DNA of 64,000 nt from Amphirosellinia nigrospora (GCA_004123355.1 SCHM01000005.1:806001-870000), one strand, 5' to 3'. Counted from the stretch's first letter, positions 22,976-35,860 are shown. The notes: generated by a model from the letters alone, not told the origin. Program-made: numbers and translations.

Positions 22976-25775
22976 CACATGCAAGCAGAATCTAGTCTAA
23001 CTCGTCGGAACCCGTAGACAAGAGCGTGGACGACGGCGACAACAACAACGGCGAGTAGAAGAGGGAAGCCGATGTGAGGTTTATTTCAGAGGCACTTTAA
23101 CGGTGCTGATTTGTTGGGCTAAGGCCCGCGATGCGCAAATACCGAGCGATGACAAGATACTGGCACCATGAATGGTGAGAGAACACGTGGTGGATTAATC
23201 TCCCTACCTCTTCCTTTGGTAAGGTAGACGAAGACAAACAATAAAAGCGCGCAAACAGCTATCCTAGTAGCTTAGGTACACGAGTTGACTATAAACAGTG
23301 ATGATGGTGGTAGGCGGTCGAGGGCAAAACACCCAGGGACGACGCCCGCTACCTATGTATTCCGCATCACGACGCCCGGATGGCCCGTACTAACCAGGGG
23401 GGGCTGACGCGGGGAAGGCCAGTCCCTGCTTGGCACGCCCGTCGAACTAAGGGTGCCAATCCCTCAAACCCCTGTCGTGTACGTAGTGTGTAACTACTTC
23501 TCGTCTCGGGCGCCATCACGCTGGAGTGTGACGATCTATCTACGCTACTTGATGAATCCCGGTTGCGGCATCGACAACGGAGATGGGGTGTGGTGGTGGT
23601 GTAGCGCACACCAAGACACCAAGATACCAAGACACCCAAGACCAAGAAGCCCCGACCAGGGGTTGATTGGGGTGAAAGAATTAACACATACGGGCTGGGA
23701 TGAGCTACTTTGGACAGGCTTGGCAGGTCGATCCGACTGGAAGGGTTGCATTGGGCGCGTCCTGTCTTACTGTATCCCACTCGGACTCGACTCGACCTTC
23801 CCATCGACTGATGAATAAGCTAGAGGATTGGCCTGCGGGGTTTGGGTGTCGTGGGGAAAGGGGGCCTTTTCCAACATCCATTTGGTCCAGCACACGTACG
23901 TACACGCAAGGGCGGGACGTGGATAGCGATGGGAATTAATAATGTAGATTAGCAACGGGGACCAGGCGGTGTGAGGAGGGGTTATCGAGAAGTAGTGTAT
24001 GGTGGTATAACCTCACAACACTCTTAATTGGTACGACAAGGTATGAAGGCTGTGTTTCTTGATTCTACACAACGTATTCGAAATATTTACTTTATTATAG
24101 TTAGCTGTGGTATTATTGTAGTATATACTCGAATTCCTATTCGGAGATTTTGTAATATTTACGAGGGGCGGGTATCAGATATGTTAGATAAACCTCCACC
24201 TTTTCCATCATCCTGTCGTTGTTAGCCCCGAGGGACCCTGAATGACGTGGAGAAAGCTACGGTAGCCTAGACGCAGCCTAGACCGTAATACCAGTAGTGC
24301 AGGTGGGAAATGTGGAACTAGTATAAATTAATACCACTTCGTAGTTATATCAATCTAGATAGCTGTGGAGGCTAGTTTGAATGGTACTCGGAGCATTAGC
24401 TTCCAATCACATGATGCCTTCGTCGAAATGCCCCAAATGTTCTTAGCCTTATGACGCCAAGGAACACACAATTCCGCCTCACTAAACAGTAGACGATGGT
24501 TATAAGAGATTTGATTCCTGCCAAGTTTTTGTTAGAAACTACCTAGCGATCGTCACTCCCAAGACGTAGCGTATAACACAACCTGTCTGAGGATTTGAAT
24601 TAGGCTATTTTTTTTGTTGCACCAAGACACACACACGACGGACGGAGGATGGCGACTCGTCCCTGATGAAATGCAGGCTTGGTAGTTACTTGGCTCACTT
24701 GGCTGAGCTCGCCAAGAAGCCGGCCTGCCGTGCTCAGCAAAAAGCAAGAGTGAAACTGCAACTACATGGCCGAGACAACATACGTGGTCGTTGTTTTTAT
24801 TCTCGTAAATCACTCAAGGGCTGCTTGTCGATGATTATTGTGTCATGAGGTCAATGGCTCAAAGTCGTGGGGTACAGGAGCCCGCAGTGTGAGTTGTAAT
24901 CTCCCCTCGACGGTTTTACAGCATTTATTATGTAGACGTACGCATAGCCTGGAGTTATTCGATGTAACACTGTTTGCTTTGTGGATACACCTTTGCCATG
25001 TCATTTAATATGGTGCACATCGAGCCCAGGTCACTGTTACTACAAGTGTTTATGTGTGATGCGATGCTGAGCAGTGTTCTGAAGGGTATGAGGTTCAAGT
25101 ATAGGTAGCCAAATTACATGCGCCGCAACACCCTAAACTCAGCTTATATAGAGACCAGATGAAGGTTAGTATGTATTCCAATATTTTCCTTCTTTGGTAT
25201 TTGTTTAAGGACTTGTTTCCTTCTTTTCTAACTACCTACATCTGTACAGTATGTAAGAATATGATATCTATAGATAGTCTTATAGGGGACAATTCATCGT
25301 CTGACCATGGCCACCTGTACGCCCCACGGGTGGAGCTTTTACCTACACACGTATCTAATCTACCTACTGGAGTTATGTATCTCCTAGTGGACAATCCAGG
25401 TCATGTGGGGGATACTAGGTAAGGTAGGTACTTCTATCGCCCCGCTTACATGGATGGGTACCTGTAGGCAGTAGCTTACTTGCCTAAACTGGCCCTTCTG
25501 TACTAAACTCGTCGAATACCCCAAATGATGCAACTGGCGTCATGGAAGCTCGAAGAATGCGATGACTGATAGGAAAAATGACTTACTCGTCGGTTCCTAC
25601 GGTGGCTCTAGCTAGTCGATTACCGGTTTCTGATGTCGGCTGGTTGCTTATAGGTACGACAAACATATACCGCACTACACATTCACGCGGGTTCAACACA
25701 GCTGACAAACCGTCCAACTACAGGTCTACAGCCAGGTAAATAAACAACAGGTCATAGAACGTGCTCTGCCCAAGC
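22976..25775. other. Long stretch without a recognisable gene
   Basis: Frames on both strands around 23367-23955 and 24553-24848 overlap one another and show no family motif. Short low-complexity runs occur (for example TGGTGGTGG near 23590 and a thymine run near 24608). The left end should hold the F-box promoter and the right end the promoter of the UFD1-like gene. Confidence 0.45.
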
Positions 25776-28009
25776 ATGACTGAGCAACCAGTGGTGAGGT
25801 GGTCGGCTACCTTCACGGCCACGGAGCCATCCGTCGACTTGAAGGGTGACAAGATCATACTCCCACAATCCGCCCTCGAACAGCTTCTCGCCGCCCCGAC
25901 GAATGCTTCGAACGGCGCCGCGAGCCTCACGGCTTTCGACCCCCAAACCCTTATGCCGACCCTCAACGCCATGGATCGCAATACCAGCAGGGCCTTCCGA
26001 ATCCCTCATGTTCCGTCTCGTAACCAGGCAAATGGCAACACGGTTCACGCCGGCATTCGCGAATTTTCCGCCCGCGAGAACGAGGTTCTACTTAGTCCTT
26101 ATCTGATGGAAGCGCTTGGAATCAGCCGCGACGAGGTTGCCTCTGTCGATGCTATGGACGAGGATGCCAAGCCCTCCACCGATCTCCAGATCACCGTACA
26201 CGCCGAACAACTTCCTAAAGGCACATACGTCCGCTTGCGACCTCTCGAAGCTGGCTATAACCCCGATGACTGGAAATCCCTGCTTGAACGTCAGTTGCGC
26301 GAAAGCTTCACCACCCTAACGAGCGGCGCATTCCTATCTGTTCGCGGTGTCAAAGGCGAGACTTTCCGTTTTCTCATAGACCAGTTCCGCCCTGAAGGCA
26401 ATGGCATTTGCGTCGTGGATACCGATCTGGAAGTCGACATCGAGGCGTTAAACGAGGAACAGGCGCGAGAGACAATGAGGCAGATCATGGCCAAGGCGCA
26501 AACCGCTCCAGGTACGGCAGAAGGAAGTTCTGTCGGTCAAGAAATCAATATCTGGAAGGCGGTTGATGGTCAGGTCGTTCCTGGTGATTACGTTGATTAT
26601 CGTGGGCTCGGTCACGCCCTCTAGCAATCGAAATCAGTGAGCTCGACGACGAACATAACGTGGACTTATACATAAGCCCAAGGTCTTCGCGCCAAAGATC
26701 CTTACCACGAGAGTCTGAGTATGTGTTCGGCGCCTTTGTTTTCGCCGAGGGAGAGAGCGGCGTCAAACGTATTACTATCTTACCGACCAATGTTGAGTTG
26801 GAGGAAGCTGAGGCGCTAATTATTTCCGTCCATGCATATAATCACCCATTACACCCTGAGGAGACAAGGAGTGGGCCTCATCCTTTAGGCTACGGGCAAG
26901 GAATATAACTCCAAGTCAAAATGATGCCGCCGTTTCCACTACACAAGGAGTGTCGAGGCTCATGGGCCAGATGAAGAGCAGTGTAAGAACTGTCAGCAGT
27001 GGGTCCCCAAGCGAACTATGGTCCTTCACGAGAACTTTTGTCGCCGCAATAATGTCACCTGCCCGGATTGTGATAAAGTCTTCCAGAAGTCATCTCTAGA
27101 ATGGGAAAAACATTGGCATTGCCCTCATGACGACGCCAACGGCTCATCGAAATAAGCAAATCGAAGCACGACTACATGTATCACAGCCAATACCAATGTC
27201 CAGCTTGCTCATTCGAGACAAACTCACTCCCAGACTTGCAAGACATCGAACTACCATCTGTCCAGGCAAGATCATTTATGCAGATTTTGTCATCTTGAAG
27301 TGCCCAAGAAGGAGATCCTTTCAATCCTTTCCGGAGAGCCTCGTATCCGGCTTTCGGAACACGAACTGGCCGACGGTGCTCGCACGACAGACTGTCACCT
27401 CTGCTCTAAGATCATTCGTCTTCGCGACATGGCGACGCACTTGAAGCATCATGAGCTTGAAAAGGCTCACCGACCCAACCCACCGTGTGTCGCAATGCGA
27501 ATTGCGGACGTACTATGCACGGTGTAGGCAAAAATGGATCTATCGGGAACGGAACTCATATTGGCCAAGGTCCCGGTAACGATATAGGCCTCTGCTCGCT
27601 ATGCTTCTCTCCTCTCTATGTTAGTCTCCACGACCCAGAGGGCAAGGCTCTTAAAAGGCGTATCGAACGGAAATATCTGTCACAGATGATGACTGGCTGC
27701 GGGAAAAGGTGGTGTCAAAACGAATGGTGTAAAACTGGACGGGCAAACGGCGGTCTGGAAGCTAAAGGAGCTTCGGCACAAGTCGTGCTTCCCATGATCA
27801 AACCTATGATGGACGCATTCAGGGACACACAAACACCCATGTACTTCTGCGTAGACGAATCCAACCAACGAAGAAGGGCGCTAGCTGAAATGGTAGCAAG
27901 CGAGAACGCCTGGGATTTAGAGTGGTGCATAGCGGCGTGTGAGACCGAAGGCGCTAACTTGGACAAAGTTCGAGAGTGGCTCATGAACTGGGCACCAATG
28001 AAGGAGTAG
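25776..28009 (+). pseudogene. UFD1-like zinc-finger protein, frame-broken in the second half
   Basis: The N-terminal part is a UFD1-type domain, as in the Cdc48/p97 cofactor that handles ubiquitinated substrates. The C-terminal half carries TRAF/C2H2-like zinc fingers, a layout seen in long fungal UFD1-family proteins. I start at ATG 25776. Residues 1 to about 270 (to about 26594) are intact and include VVRWSATFTA, ENEVLLSPYLMEALG and EQLPKGTYVRLRPLEAGY. After that the sequence changes frame repeatedly: ISELDDEHNVDLYISPRSSRQR (about 26633), EEQCKNCQQWVPKRTMVLHENFC (about 26955), SKHDYMYHSQYQCPAC (about 27160), ELADGARTTDCHLC (about 27364), CRNANCGRT (about 27486). The last piece (27485-28009) is intact, contains CGKRWCQNEWCKTG, and ends in NWAPMKE. 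I count at least seven frame changes, with strong protein conservation between them. Confidence 0.85.
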
Positions 28010-28337
28010 ATAAAAAAGAGATGATGGATATTGCATATAGAGGGCGTTTGGTAGAAGGCTCATCATGTCACTTGATACCCAGGCACGCAGTCATTATGTA
28101 TCGCTTAATCACACTAATGGTTTTCAAGCATCTTAGCATTCCACGATATAGCGTACTGGATAGCATGCATCGAAACCCACGCGTATTGCGCGAGGTTATC
28201 AAAACAATGTATCACTTTACAACCAATATCCACCCCGAAACATACGATATTCCACGAGACTTCTTCCACCGCAGTATTCACACTCGAAGCTGAATCCCTC
28301 CCTCCCCTCAAGAGTGCCGCCGTTGAGATGACGTTGT

Positions 28338-28540
28338 TTAGTGACTCTAGATTGATGTGAGTAAACTACCAACGGTTGTGAAATCCGGGCTAGACGCAAA
28401 GACTCACGCAGCAGGAGCAACCGGAGCTATGACAACATTAGCATCAGTCAGACTTGGACGCGCCTATTACAGATGAATATGAATATGATGCAAGCTTACC
28501 ATTCGCCGCAGCTACAGGTGGTGCAATCACAGGAACCCAT
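28338..28540 (-). CDS. Metallothionein-like tiny cysteine-rich protein
   Basis: Fungal metallothioneins are about 20-30 residues long and bind Cu, Zn or Cd through CxC motifs. Exon 1 (28500-28540) reads MGSCDCTTCSCGE plus two bases. A GTAAGC donor and TAG acceptor enclose an intron at 28427-28499, and exon 2 (28408-28426) reads CSGCSCC. Then a GTGAGT donor and CTAG acceptor (intron 28347-28407) lead to exon 3, which codes Ser-His and stop (28338-28346). The product would be 22 residues with eight cysteines. If the second intron is not removed, the frame reads on for five residues (VSLCV) and stops, giving 25 residues and nine cysteines. Both forms are credible. The short length and the CxC/CC spacing are the evidence. 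I cannot see expression or metal-response sites. Confidence 0.68.
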
Positions 28541-30059
28541 TTTGACAGGAGGTGGTTGGGACGGTTTATATTCGTCTAGGGCGAGTGTATTAGCTTCGTG
28601 ATGATTCTGGTAGTAGAAGGTTGAGCAATTGATATCTTGCTCGAGATAAAGAGAAGGAAAAAATGAAGGAACCAAGACGAGGTGCGAGCGACCGCCCTTA
28701 TTAATACTCAGAAACGGCACTCGAGGCACGGGCTCATGTCCCCTATTTCCTACCAGTCACCTCTTCGGGTACGACCCCTATATCCCAACGGATCTGATGA
28801 AGGGGATGTAGGTACGGGATATTGGCCTAGCCCGGGCCATCCCACGCCCTCCACGGTCTGGTCAGCACCCCCTCACGCCGGTGAGGCCATTGACGCACCC
28901 CGACTGGACGACGGAAGCGCCTCATGCGGGGTGGCCGGCCTTGGCCTTCACATCATCGGTCGGGGAAGGAATGCGGGAAGGGATGAGGCAAGCGTCTTGC
29001 CATGGCACGGCAGTCAGGTGGCGTTTCCATGAAGGACAGGCGTGTGAGCCCTTGCATTCGCGACGAGATGGAGTCAGAGTCGTTGCCACTGCCAGTCGAT
29101 GAGTTGGGGCATCCATATTTTGACTAATTCTTCCGACACGACAAAGTGTCTAGTAATGCTTATATGGCGACCATTCATGATCTTGGTGTTATACGCCGAA
29201 ACATATGGCTGTCTTGGGTATTACAGGACGTTCCCCGTCGCCGATGACATAGGATCTCGTGATACCCCCGATCGATCCAACCAAAGCGAAGCCGAGCCTT
29301 GAATACGGTCTGCACCATTCACGGCAAGCATTGCTCTCCTCAACCGACCATGGCTTCGAACACCAAACATCACAAGGAGACTGGATATCACTGCGGGAAC
29401 TGCCGCAAGCCCATATGCAGTTTCCTCCGATCTGGGCTGTATGCATAGGTGATGTTGGTATCATTGGACAGCTGCGCCGATCTACTACGCTCCTATGCAC
29501 GTCTGTGTACGACGGTTATGCTCTTCTCGTCTCACTGCGCGTGAATCCGCGTGTATCCGAGGATCGCACGAGCCAGATCTCCGCGGGAGGTTGATATGTG
29601 GTGCCTTACATCAACTAGCAGAACAGCTATCACTAGATGGGGGTGGATATGATTGTAGGCTGGTTAAGAATATTACAACAACCATGTCAGAGTTGGCGTT
29701 GATACTATACAGCTCGATTCCGTAGAGGAACCACGTCGCGGTAGAAAGATGAGCAATCTACTCAAGGTAGCAAAGTCGTAAACAAGCTCGGAAATCACAC
29801 AAAATAAGTAAAGTATGGTGGCTCAATAGTTGGGTACTGAGTTTTCTTGTAACACTAAATAACGTGACAATAGCTTTATAAACGAATGACATTTAACGCA
29901 CAGAAATAGCTCACCATGAGCTAGCCAAGCAATGGTCTTAACGTTACTCCGGTTATTATTTCAGCACATTGGGTTTACAAGCTCTGTATACTGGCCTGAG
30001 GTAAAGGTGAGTCAAGAATATATGGTATATGCGGCTGTTGAACCAATTCGTTCACAACC
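28541..30059. other. Stretch without a recognisable gene
   Basis: The left end is upstream DNA of the metallothionein-like gene. A plus-strand frame near 29350 reads MASNTKHHKETGYHCGNCRKPIC, with two CxxC-like pairs, but it soon breaks and I cannot call a gene. The frames 28682-29032 and 29189-29594 look like non-coding or scrambled sequence. Confidence 0.4.
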
Positions 30060-30374
30060 CTATGCTCACGGATGGCCCCCTTACCCAGTCTTGCCTTAAG
30101 AAACGAGAGCTCATCCCGCTCCTCTCGCATAATTTCTTTCTCGTGAGCCTAATATCCTTCGTCTACTATGTACGATTAAGAATTTCGCGAAGCAGTCATC
30201 ATATCCCTGCACCATGCCATTCCAATTCCGCCTGGCACGCCCAGTGATCAATACCGTTTTACCATTCGCAGTCAACACAAAGTTTGACAGCTCTGAGGTA
30301 TAATATGTTTTTACATAGGTGCCTTTGATGAGCTCGTAGGGTCGTGTAATCGCATCTACGTCTAGGAGATCCAT
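30060..30374 (-). pseudogene. Short-chain dehydrogenase fragment (N-terminal part)
   Basis: From ATG at 30374 the frame encodes an N-terminal arm and then ANGKTVLITG, the start of the Rossmann nucleotide-binding fold of short-chain dehydrogenases (normally TGxxxGIG). One base later in frame, the sequence GGIGMA completes the motif, so the frame is broken by an indel near 30235. Only about 100 residues worth of the usual 250-300 can be seen. The catalytic YxxxK region is not found downstream. It is a relic or truncated copy. Confidence 0.6.
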
Positions 30375-31257
30375 TTTGGGGGGTGAAAACGGATAGAAAT
30401 ACTGGTAAGGGGTATGGCCTGCTGGTGCCAGACTACTTCTTAAGACATGAGGATGATAAGCCGAGGCAAATGTGACGGCTAAGTCATGTTTATTGCTCGC
30501 GACAAGAGCTCGTGTTTCATGGCTAAGTTGTAACAACGATGCGGCTTGCCTGATGAGGGTGTGCTAAGGCATTCCGTAGCCGTTCAGCAACGAAAATTTA
30601 GCACACAAATGAGGAGAGGGTAACCAGCTTGCCCAGGGTAGGAGATGGCTCGATTCAAGTTGTAGGCATGGGCTACATTAGGTAGTTAGGGCTGCCTGCG
30701 CTCGTGTCATGCAAAAATGAGTGTAGGGAATGGTTTCATGAGACGACTCGGTTATGAACTCCAAACATCAGTGAGTGATGCATTCACAAGTCTAGACGTA
30801 ACCCAAAAGCTGAATTGTGTACGAGTGTAGGCAGACCAGACTTGACCTGTATTGAGGCTTGGTCCTAGGATTGGAGAAACAGTAAAGCTTGTATCACGGT
30901 GAGATGTGAGTTGGCACAGGTGGCACACTTGGCACCTTCGTTGTCCCTAGACTCTAGCACTCGACTATTTGCGTATCATTTCTTACTAATTTTCCCCATG
31001 GATTGATAGGCTGCACAGTCTCAGCCCTACAGGTAGCTGAAAATGCCATAGAATAAAATTCTAACACATCGCACTGTCATCTTTCGGAGTCAATAGTCAA
31101 CCTCTTTTATGTGTCTTAAAATGGCCTGGTAATGAATTATTGCCCAAGTATATCTAGTTCAAGGCCTAAACAACTCCCTCAATGTTGAATATTGGGCTAG
31201 CAGACTATCGAGATACTCTTAAGATCCCCTTCATTCAATTCTCCTGTTCGATATTCA
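30375..31257. other. Intergenic stretch
   Basis: I see no gene. The right end is the promoter side of the membrane-protein gene at 31258. Confidence 0.45.
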
Positions 31258-32577
31258 ATGAATCAAGACACGATCCTTGCATTAGAGCCGCCAGACGGCC
31301 AACTACCCAGCTTCACCAACCCACCCACCCTGGTGACCCCAGTTACAGCTACTTGTGTTCTTGTCTTCATTATCCCTACTTTATTCATCATAACCCGCAT
31401 CTTCACCAAATCGTACGTTTCGCAGCGTCATCATATCGAAGACCGGCTCAGTTACTTTGCCTGGGCCGGGCTCATTACATACACGGGGATTTTATTCTAC
31501 TTAGAAGAATCTGGATTCGCGAGGCACCAGGACGATCTATCCGTCGCGCAGTTTAGCCACGTCTTGTACATCCTTAACATATTATACTGCATTTACGGCC
31601 CAACGACACTGGCGGCAAAGCTGTCTGTCCTCTTCCAGATCAAGCGCATTTTCACGACGGGGGTCAGGGGCGCCGTATACTGGGCCATCATTGCCTCCAT
31701 TGTAACGAATCTGATATTCTACACGGTGTTTTTCTTCAGCTATGTCTTCCAGTGCTGGCCGAGAGAATGCATTTGGAACCCCGATGTCCCAGGGCGCTGT
31801 ATCAGTGCGACCTCGTCCAATCTCGCTGCGGGGGTTTTGAACGTCGTCTCAGATCTTGCGGCGCTCTTGCTGCCGGCTTGGGCAATATGGCACCTCAGAA
31901 TGCCGGTCGAGCGCAAGTTAGCGGCATTCGCGGTTTTCAGTATCGGTTCAGTGTTCGTTGCCGTATCCTCTGCGATGGCATTAAACCAAGTTATTCGCTA
32001 ATTCTGCTTGATAGGGCGTGTATCATCGGAATCATCAGGATATGGCTGCGGGTCGACGTTATTTAAAAGGCCGATTTTACCTGGTGGTGCTCCCAAGCTG
32101 CTCTACTTGTGTAGGTTTACTCCCAAATCCCCAATTTCTATCCCATTTACCTAATTTATATATCAAACTTATAGGATTTCCGAGATTTCGATCGTGATTA
32201 TTGTTGGCTGTACGCCAGTCCTTCCTCGATTCTATTTCTACCTACGAGGCAACGATTCGTCCGGGCCTGGAGGTTTGCCTCAACGCCATCCGTACTCAGT
32301 TAAAATCTACGACAATGAAAGGAACCCAGGCTCTTTCGACGCCTCGGTCGCAAGATACATCGGTTCTAGGGCAGCTGCAGCTTCCAGTTTGCGAATGAGT
32401 AATGATGATGAATATCAACTAAGAACCTACGTTCAAGCTAGGAGCGATCCGCACACGAATAAATTAGATTTAAATCACGGCGGGGAGACGGGGATTTGGA
32501 CTACTACGCTCTTGGAGCAGGAGTCCACGGTGGGGCACCAACATCCAACTGTAGAAATCCTGTGTTCGAAACACTAA
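31258..32577 (+). CDS. SAT4/Pth11-like rhodopsin-domain membrane protein
   Basis: This large fungal family of seven-helix membrane proteins includes Pth11-like receptors. The first exon (31258-31962) encodes several hydrophobic segments: TPVTATCVLVFIIPTLFII, LSYFAWAGLITYTGI, FSHVLYILNILYCIYGPTTLAAKLSVLFQ, YWAIIASIVTNLIFYTVFFFSYVFQC and NLAAGVLNVVSDLAALLLPAW. Family-typical CxP and DLAALLLPAWAIWHLRMP blocks are present. A likely intron is 31963-32014, and a second is 32111-32174 with donor GTAGGT. Exon 3 (from 32175) reads ISEISIVIIVGCTPVLPRFY, the usual last helix, and then a polar cytoplasmic tail to 32577. The middle piece (32015-32110) joins out of phase and has an in-frame TAA near 32063, so at least one base-level break lies there. 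The substrate or ligand is unknown. Confidence 0.78.
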
Positions 32578-33905
32578 TATTGAGTCCCGAGCCGAGATAA
32601 TACGTGATGGCAAATTGAGAGGTCGAGAAGAGTCTGAGAAGTCACTGTACGATAATGAAAAACTGATTGATTACTCGGAAACGCCCGGCTAGAGTCCAAG
32701 GCCTATGTCTATAGAGATATGTGTGACAGTCTTCATCTAGGGCTACGTGTTATCTCAAGTCAACCTTGTAGCTGACTTCAAAATTGTCTTTTACTCTATT
32801 ACACTTTACCTAAGGTTTCTGCCAAATCTTAAGAGGCGAATGTGACTCTACGTTAGTCTCACATAGGAACTCAGACTTTGCGCCGCTGTGACGCGGGCTC
32901 CTGCTGAAGGGTTCGGAATAAAAGTTTTTATTCAGCGCATAACTCGATTTAGGTCAAACACAAAGCCTCATCTTCATGCCCCTATTTATAGCCAGCCTAC
33001 GATTCAACCCCTCTTTCAGCTGCTTTACAGGCGTCTCGGGCCTCGTGGCTCATTTCGGCCAATGGCCTTATTTACTTGAAGCTGTATGTCTCAGTCTCGG
33101 GGGCGAAGCCGGGCTTAGGGATCTGTGGCTTGGCTGTGTGACAATGTGAAGCGATGTTAGTCCAGATGTCTTCAGCCTCCCCCCAGCAAACTCAAATTCA
33201 TGGAGACTAGGGAAGTTAACTGAAAAGTGGGCATCAGTGGGACATATTAACCTGCTGGTCCGAGTCTCGAGATAATACATTGCATATCCAAGTCAGTTTC
33301 TTGGTTATGAATACCATTACCATGCAGTATCACTAGGTACACACAATATGCTATGACTGCCTATGTTCCTATCTGATCAAGCAGTACGCTATAATGAAGC
33401 AGGATTATGTTCTCTACACATATACGAGATCATTCCTGTAACAAGTTTATGGATAAGCGTGCACCATACACTCGCCAAGCTATTTTGCCAGCAATCGAAA
33501 CATACACCCAGATTAATCGGCGTATTCAAACATTCTAAGTATGCTATACAAGTCGCACTTGAGCAATATTGGCGGCAAACATGTACGAGCTACCCTAGCT
33601 CGCTATCATTTATGATATTTAGGCCATCAATGCTCATACCCCCTTTTCAGCTCCTCACAGTGCGGCTGTTGGTACGGCCCGTTCCTTAATTTCTTCCGGA
33701 TCTCTTATAAATAACTCAAGGCAGTTGAAAAGAAACTTGTCCATTTATACAAGACGAGGATTATACAGTACAGGACTTATCTACCTAAATGCTAGAGTGA
33801 GATTAATATAACGCAAGCTGAACCACGATCCACGTTTCCTTGTTCTTCATGGGTCAAGTTCCCTCAACTGATAAAATCGCCAGAACGTTACCATAAACAT
33901 ATACT
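32578..33905. other. Stretch without a recognisable gene
   Basis: Short frames (32888-33079, 33363-33689) are not supported by motifs. I see nothing else. Confidence 0.45.
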
Positions 33906-35860
33906 TTAGACGTTCCAGTACGTCACAGCCGGTATTTGGTTGTAGCCAGGCGGTCCGCCCGCTTCGAAGGGGTTGGCGACCGTCCTGTCCTTACACTCGG
34001 GCATCGGCTTGAGCCGCAGCTTCGCGGCCGCCACACCATCGTTCCAGCGGCCTCGGCCCTTCCTCCCACTCGTCCCGCGCGTAGTTGCCGCCGGGTAGTC
34101 TGGGTTGAAGGACGCGTTCGAGGATGATCTTGGCGTTTTTGATCTGGGCTGCTGTGAGCACGGACTACCATCTGGATGGTTCGGCTCCTGCTTCTCTTTA
34201 TTGGCGTCATCGTTCCCCCCATTTTCCTCTTTGACCGCCTTGGTATTGCCTTTCAGCTCCTTTTTCATCTTGAGCCATTCTTTTATGTTGTCGTCTCGCC
34301 TCTCGATGTCTGTCTGGATGAGTTCGAACGTCTCGTCGGTAAGACTTGTTCGTTCTATAAGGAACTGGTCCCCCGCGCTCCAGGCCCTCTCGAACGAAAT
34401 CCAGTCATCTAGTCGATCTCCTGTGAGACGAAAAGTTAGTGATTGCCATGTGGGGTGAAATAATTGAGTTGGAGAAATAGATTGAGCTCCAATATAAGTC
34501 CCAGAGCTTTTGAACTAGCTAGAACGAGAAAAGGAGGTACCTACTCAGTGCAATCCTAATCACGTCAGGTGTTGCGGCGGGTACCAGACAGCAACCCGAC
34601 CATATATAGCGCTCGAGCTAATTTGAGCCTATAGCCGCAAGCCGTAGCTGCTTCGCCTTGTAAGGAGTGCCGGCATCGTCGATATATTGGTTTACCAAAG
34701 CCCTTGCGGAGCGAACCTCACTCGTTGCCGTCTTTAGCCAGGCGTCGCGGGCAACAGCCGTCGCCGGAAGCATGCCTTTGTTCAACGGGGCCTTGAACTT
34801 CTTTTTGTAGAGGCTGTCAGCAATGCCGATCAGCTCTTCTCTGTACGCCACGAGGAGCGACCTGCGGTTCTTGCAGGTCGGCGTCACCAGCCTCTCAACG
34901 CTTGGTCGCACGATGTCCCTGTCCTTCTTTGACCAAAACTGGGTATCCCGCAATACATCCTCGAGATCGGCGGTGGCGTTGATTAACGTCATCTGGTAGC
35001 CCGATCCCTTACGAGGCTTTTTGTTCGGGCCTTGAGGGAGTGGCTCCCCCCCGCGTTTCTTTGCGTAATTTACGCCTTTCCTCTGCTTCTCGAGGAGGGG
35101 CCCGCCGAGCTTTTCCTTGAGAGCAAGAATCCCCGGACGCTTACCCCAACCGTAGAGGCCCTCCTTGCTGCGCTGAGGGAAGTCAACATACGTCGGTCGG
35201 GTTTCATTGTCAAAGAAATTCTCGCCGGGGTCAGCGTGAGTCTCCGGTATGCCTAGTGATCTACACGCGCTCAACAAAGTAGCCATGATTCCTGGCATAT
35301 TGTTCATAGTCATCTTGCGTTCTCGACGGTGGTAGGTGCTCATCTAGTCTCCGAAAGATGCCGAATATCCTGTCAAACTCTAAGTCTCCTCTTATGTCGG
35401 TTCCATCCGGTATCCACGCTTCACGTGCAGGAGGCCGGATACCTCCAGCCGGCTACGCATCTTAATTAGATGCTCAAGAAGGCGTTGACCCATTGATGTC
35501 ATGTCGCTGGTTGAGACGGCGCAATTCTAGCAACAGTTGTTTTGTGAACTGGCCCGAGGCTGGGTCCATCTTTCCTAACGTGGCGAGCAGATCTTTTAAG
35601 AAGCTTAACACATCGTTTGAAGAGAACCTTCAACTGAGGCTGTAGGTCTGGATCTGCATCTTTTGCCCATTCCTCTCCCGAGATGTTAGCTAAAGTATCG
35701 ATTATAGCCCCGTAAATGTTCCGGAAGTAATGTGCGATACTGGGGAATTGAAGCTCTTCCCAACCGAGGAAATTGTAACGAATGCCTGCTCAAGCCTCTC
35801 GGTCTCTCCATTCAGGTTAACCAACCTGTCATAAGCGGTTAGGGGACCTTTTGTACCCAT
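33906..35860 (-). pseudogene. Unrecognised protein-coding gene, frame-broken
   Basis: I do not recognise the family. A plausible start is the ATG at 35860 (MGTKGPLTAYDRL). From there, protein-like sequence continues to about 33906 while hopping between frames. The N-terminal third has helical, charged segments (FRNIYGAIIDTLANISGEEWAKD; DVLSFLKDLLATLGKMDPASG). A long open stretch at 34618-35343 includes KKPRKGSGYQMTLINATADLEDVLRD and ends with LRLAAIGSN. After a likely intron with acceptor near 34420 (CTCACAG), a further exon reads DDWISFERAWSAGDQFLIERT and ends in a Lys/Glu-rich, then Pro/Gly-rich tail (TYWNV, stop at 33906). No signal peptide or membrane segment is seen. It may be one gene of about 550-600 residues or two adjacent genes. 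Confidence 0.55.

Noticed and set aside
23367-23955. Several overlapping frames on both strands
   Set aside because: They have no conserved motif, no splice model and no consistent codon pattern.
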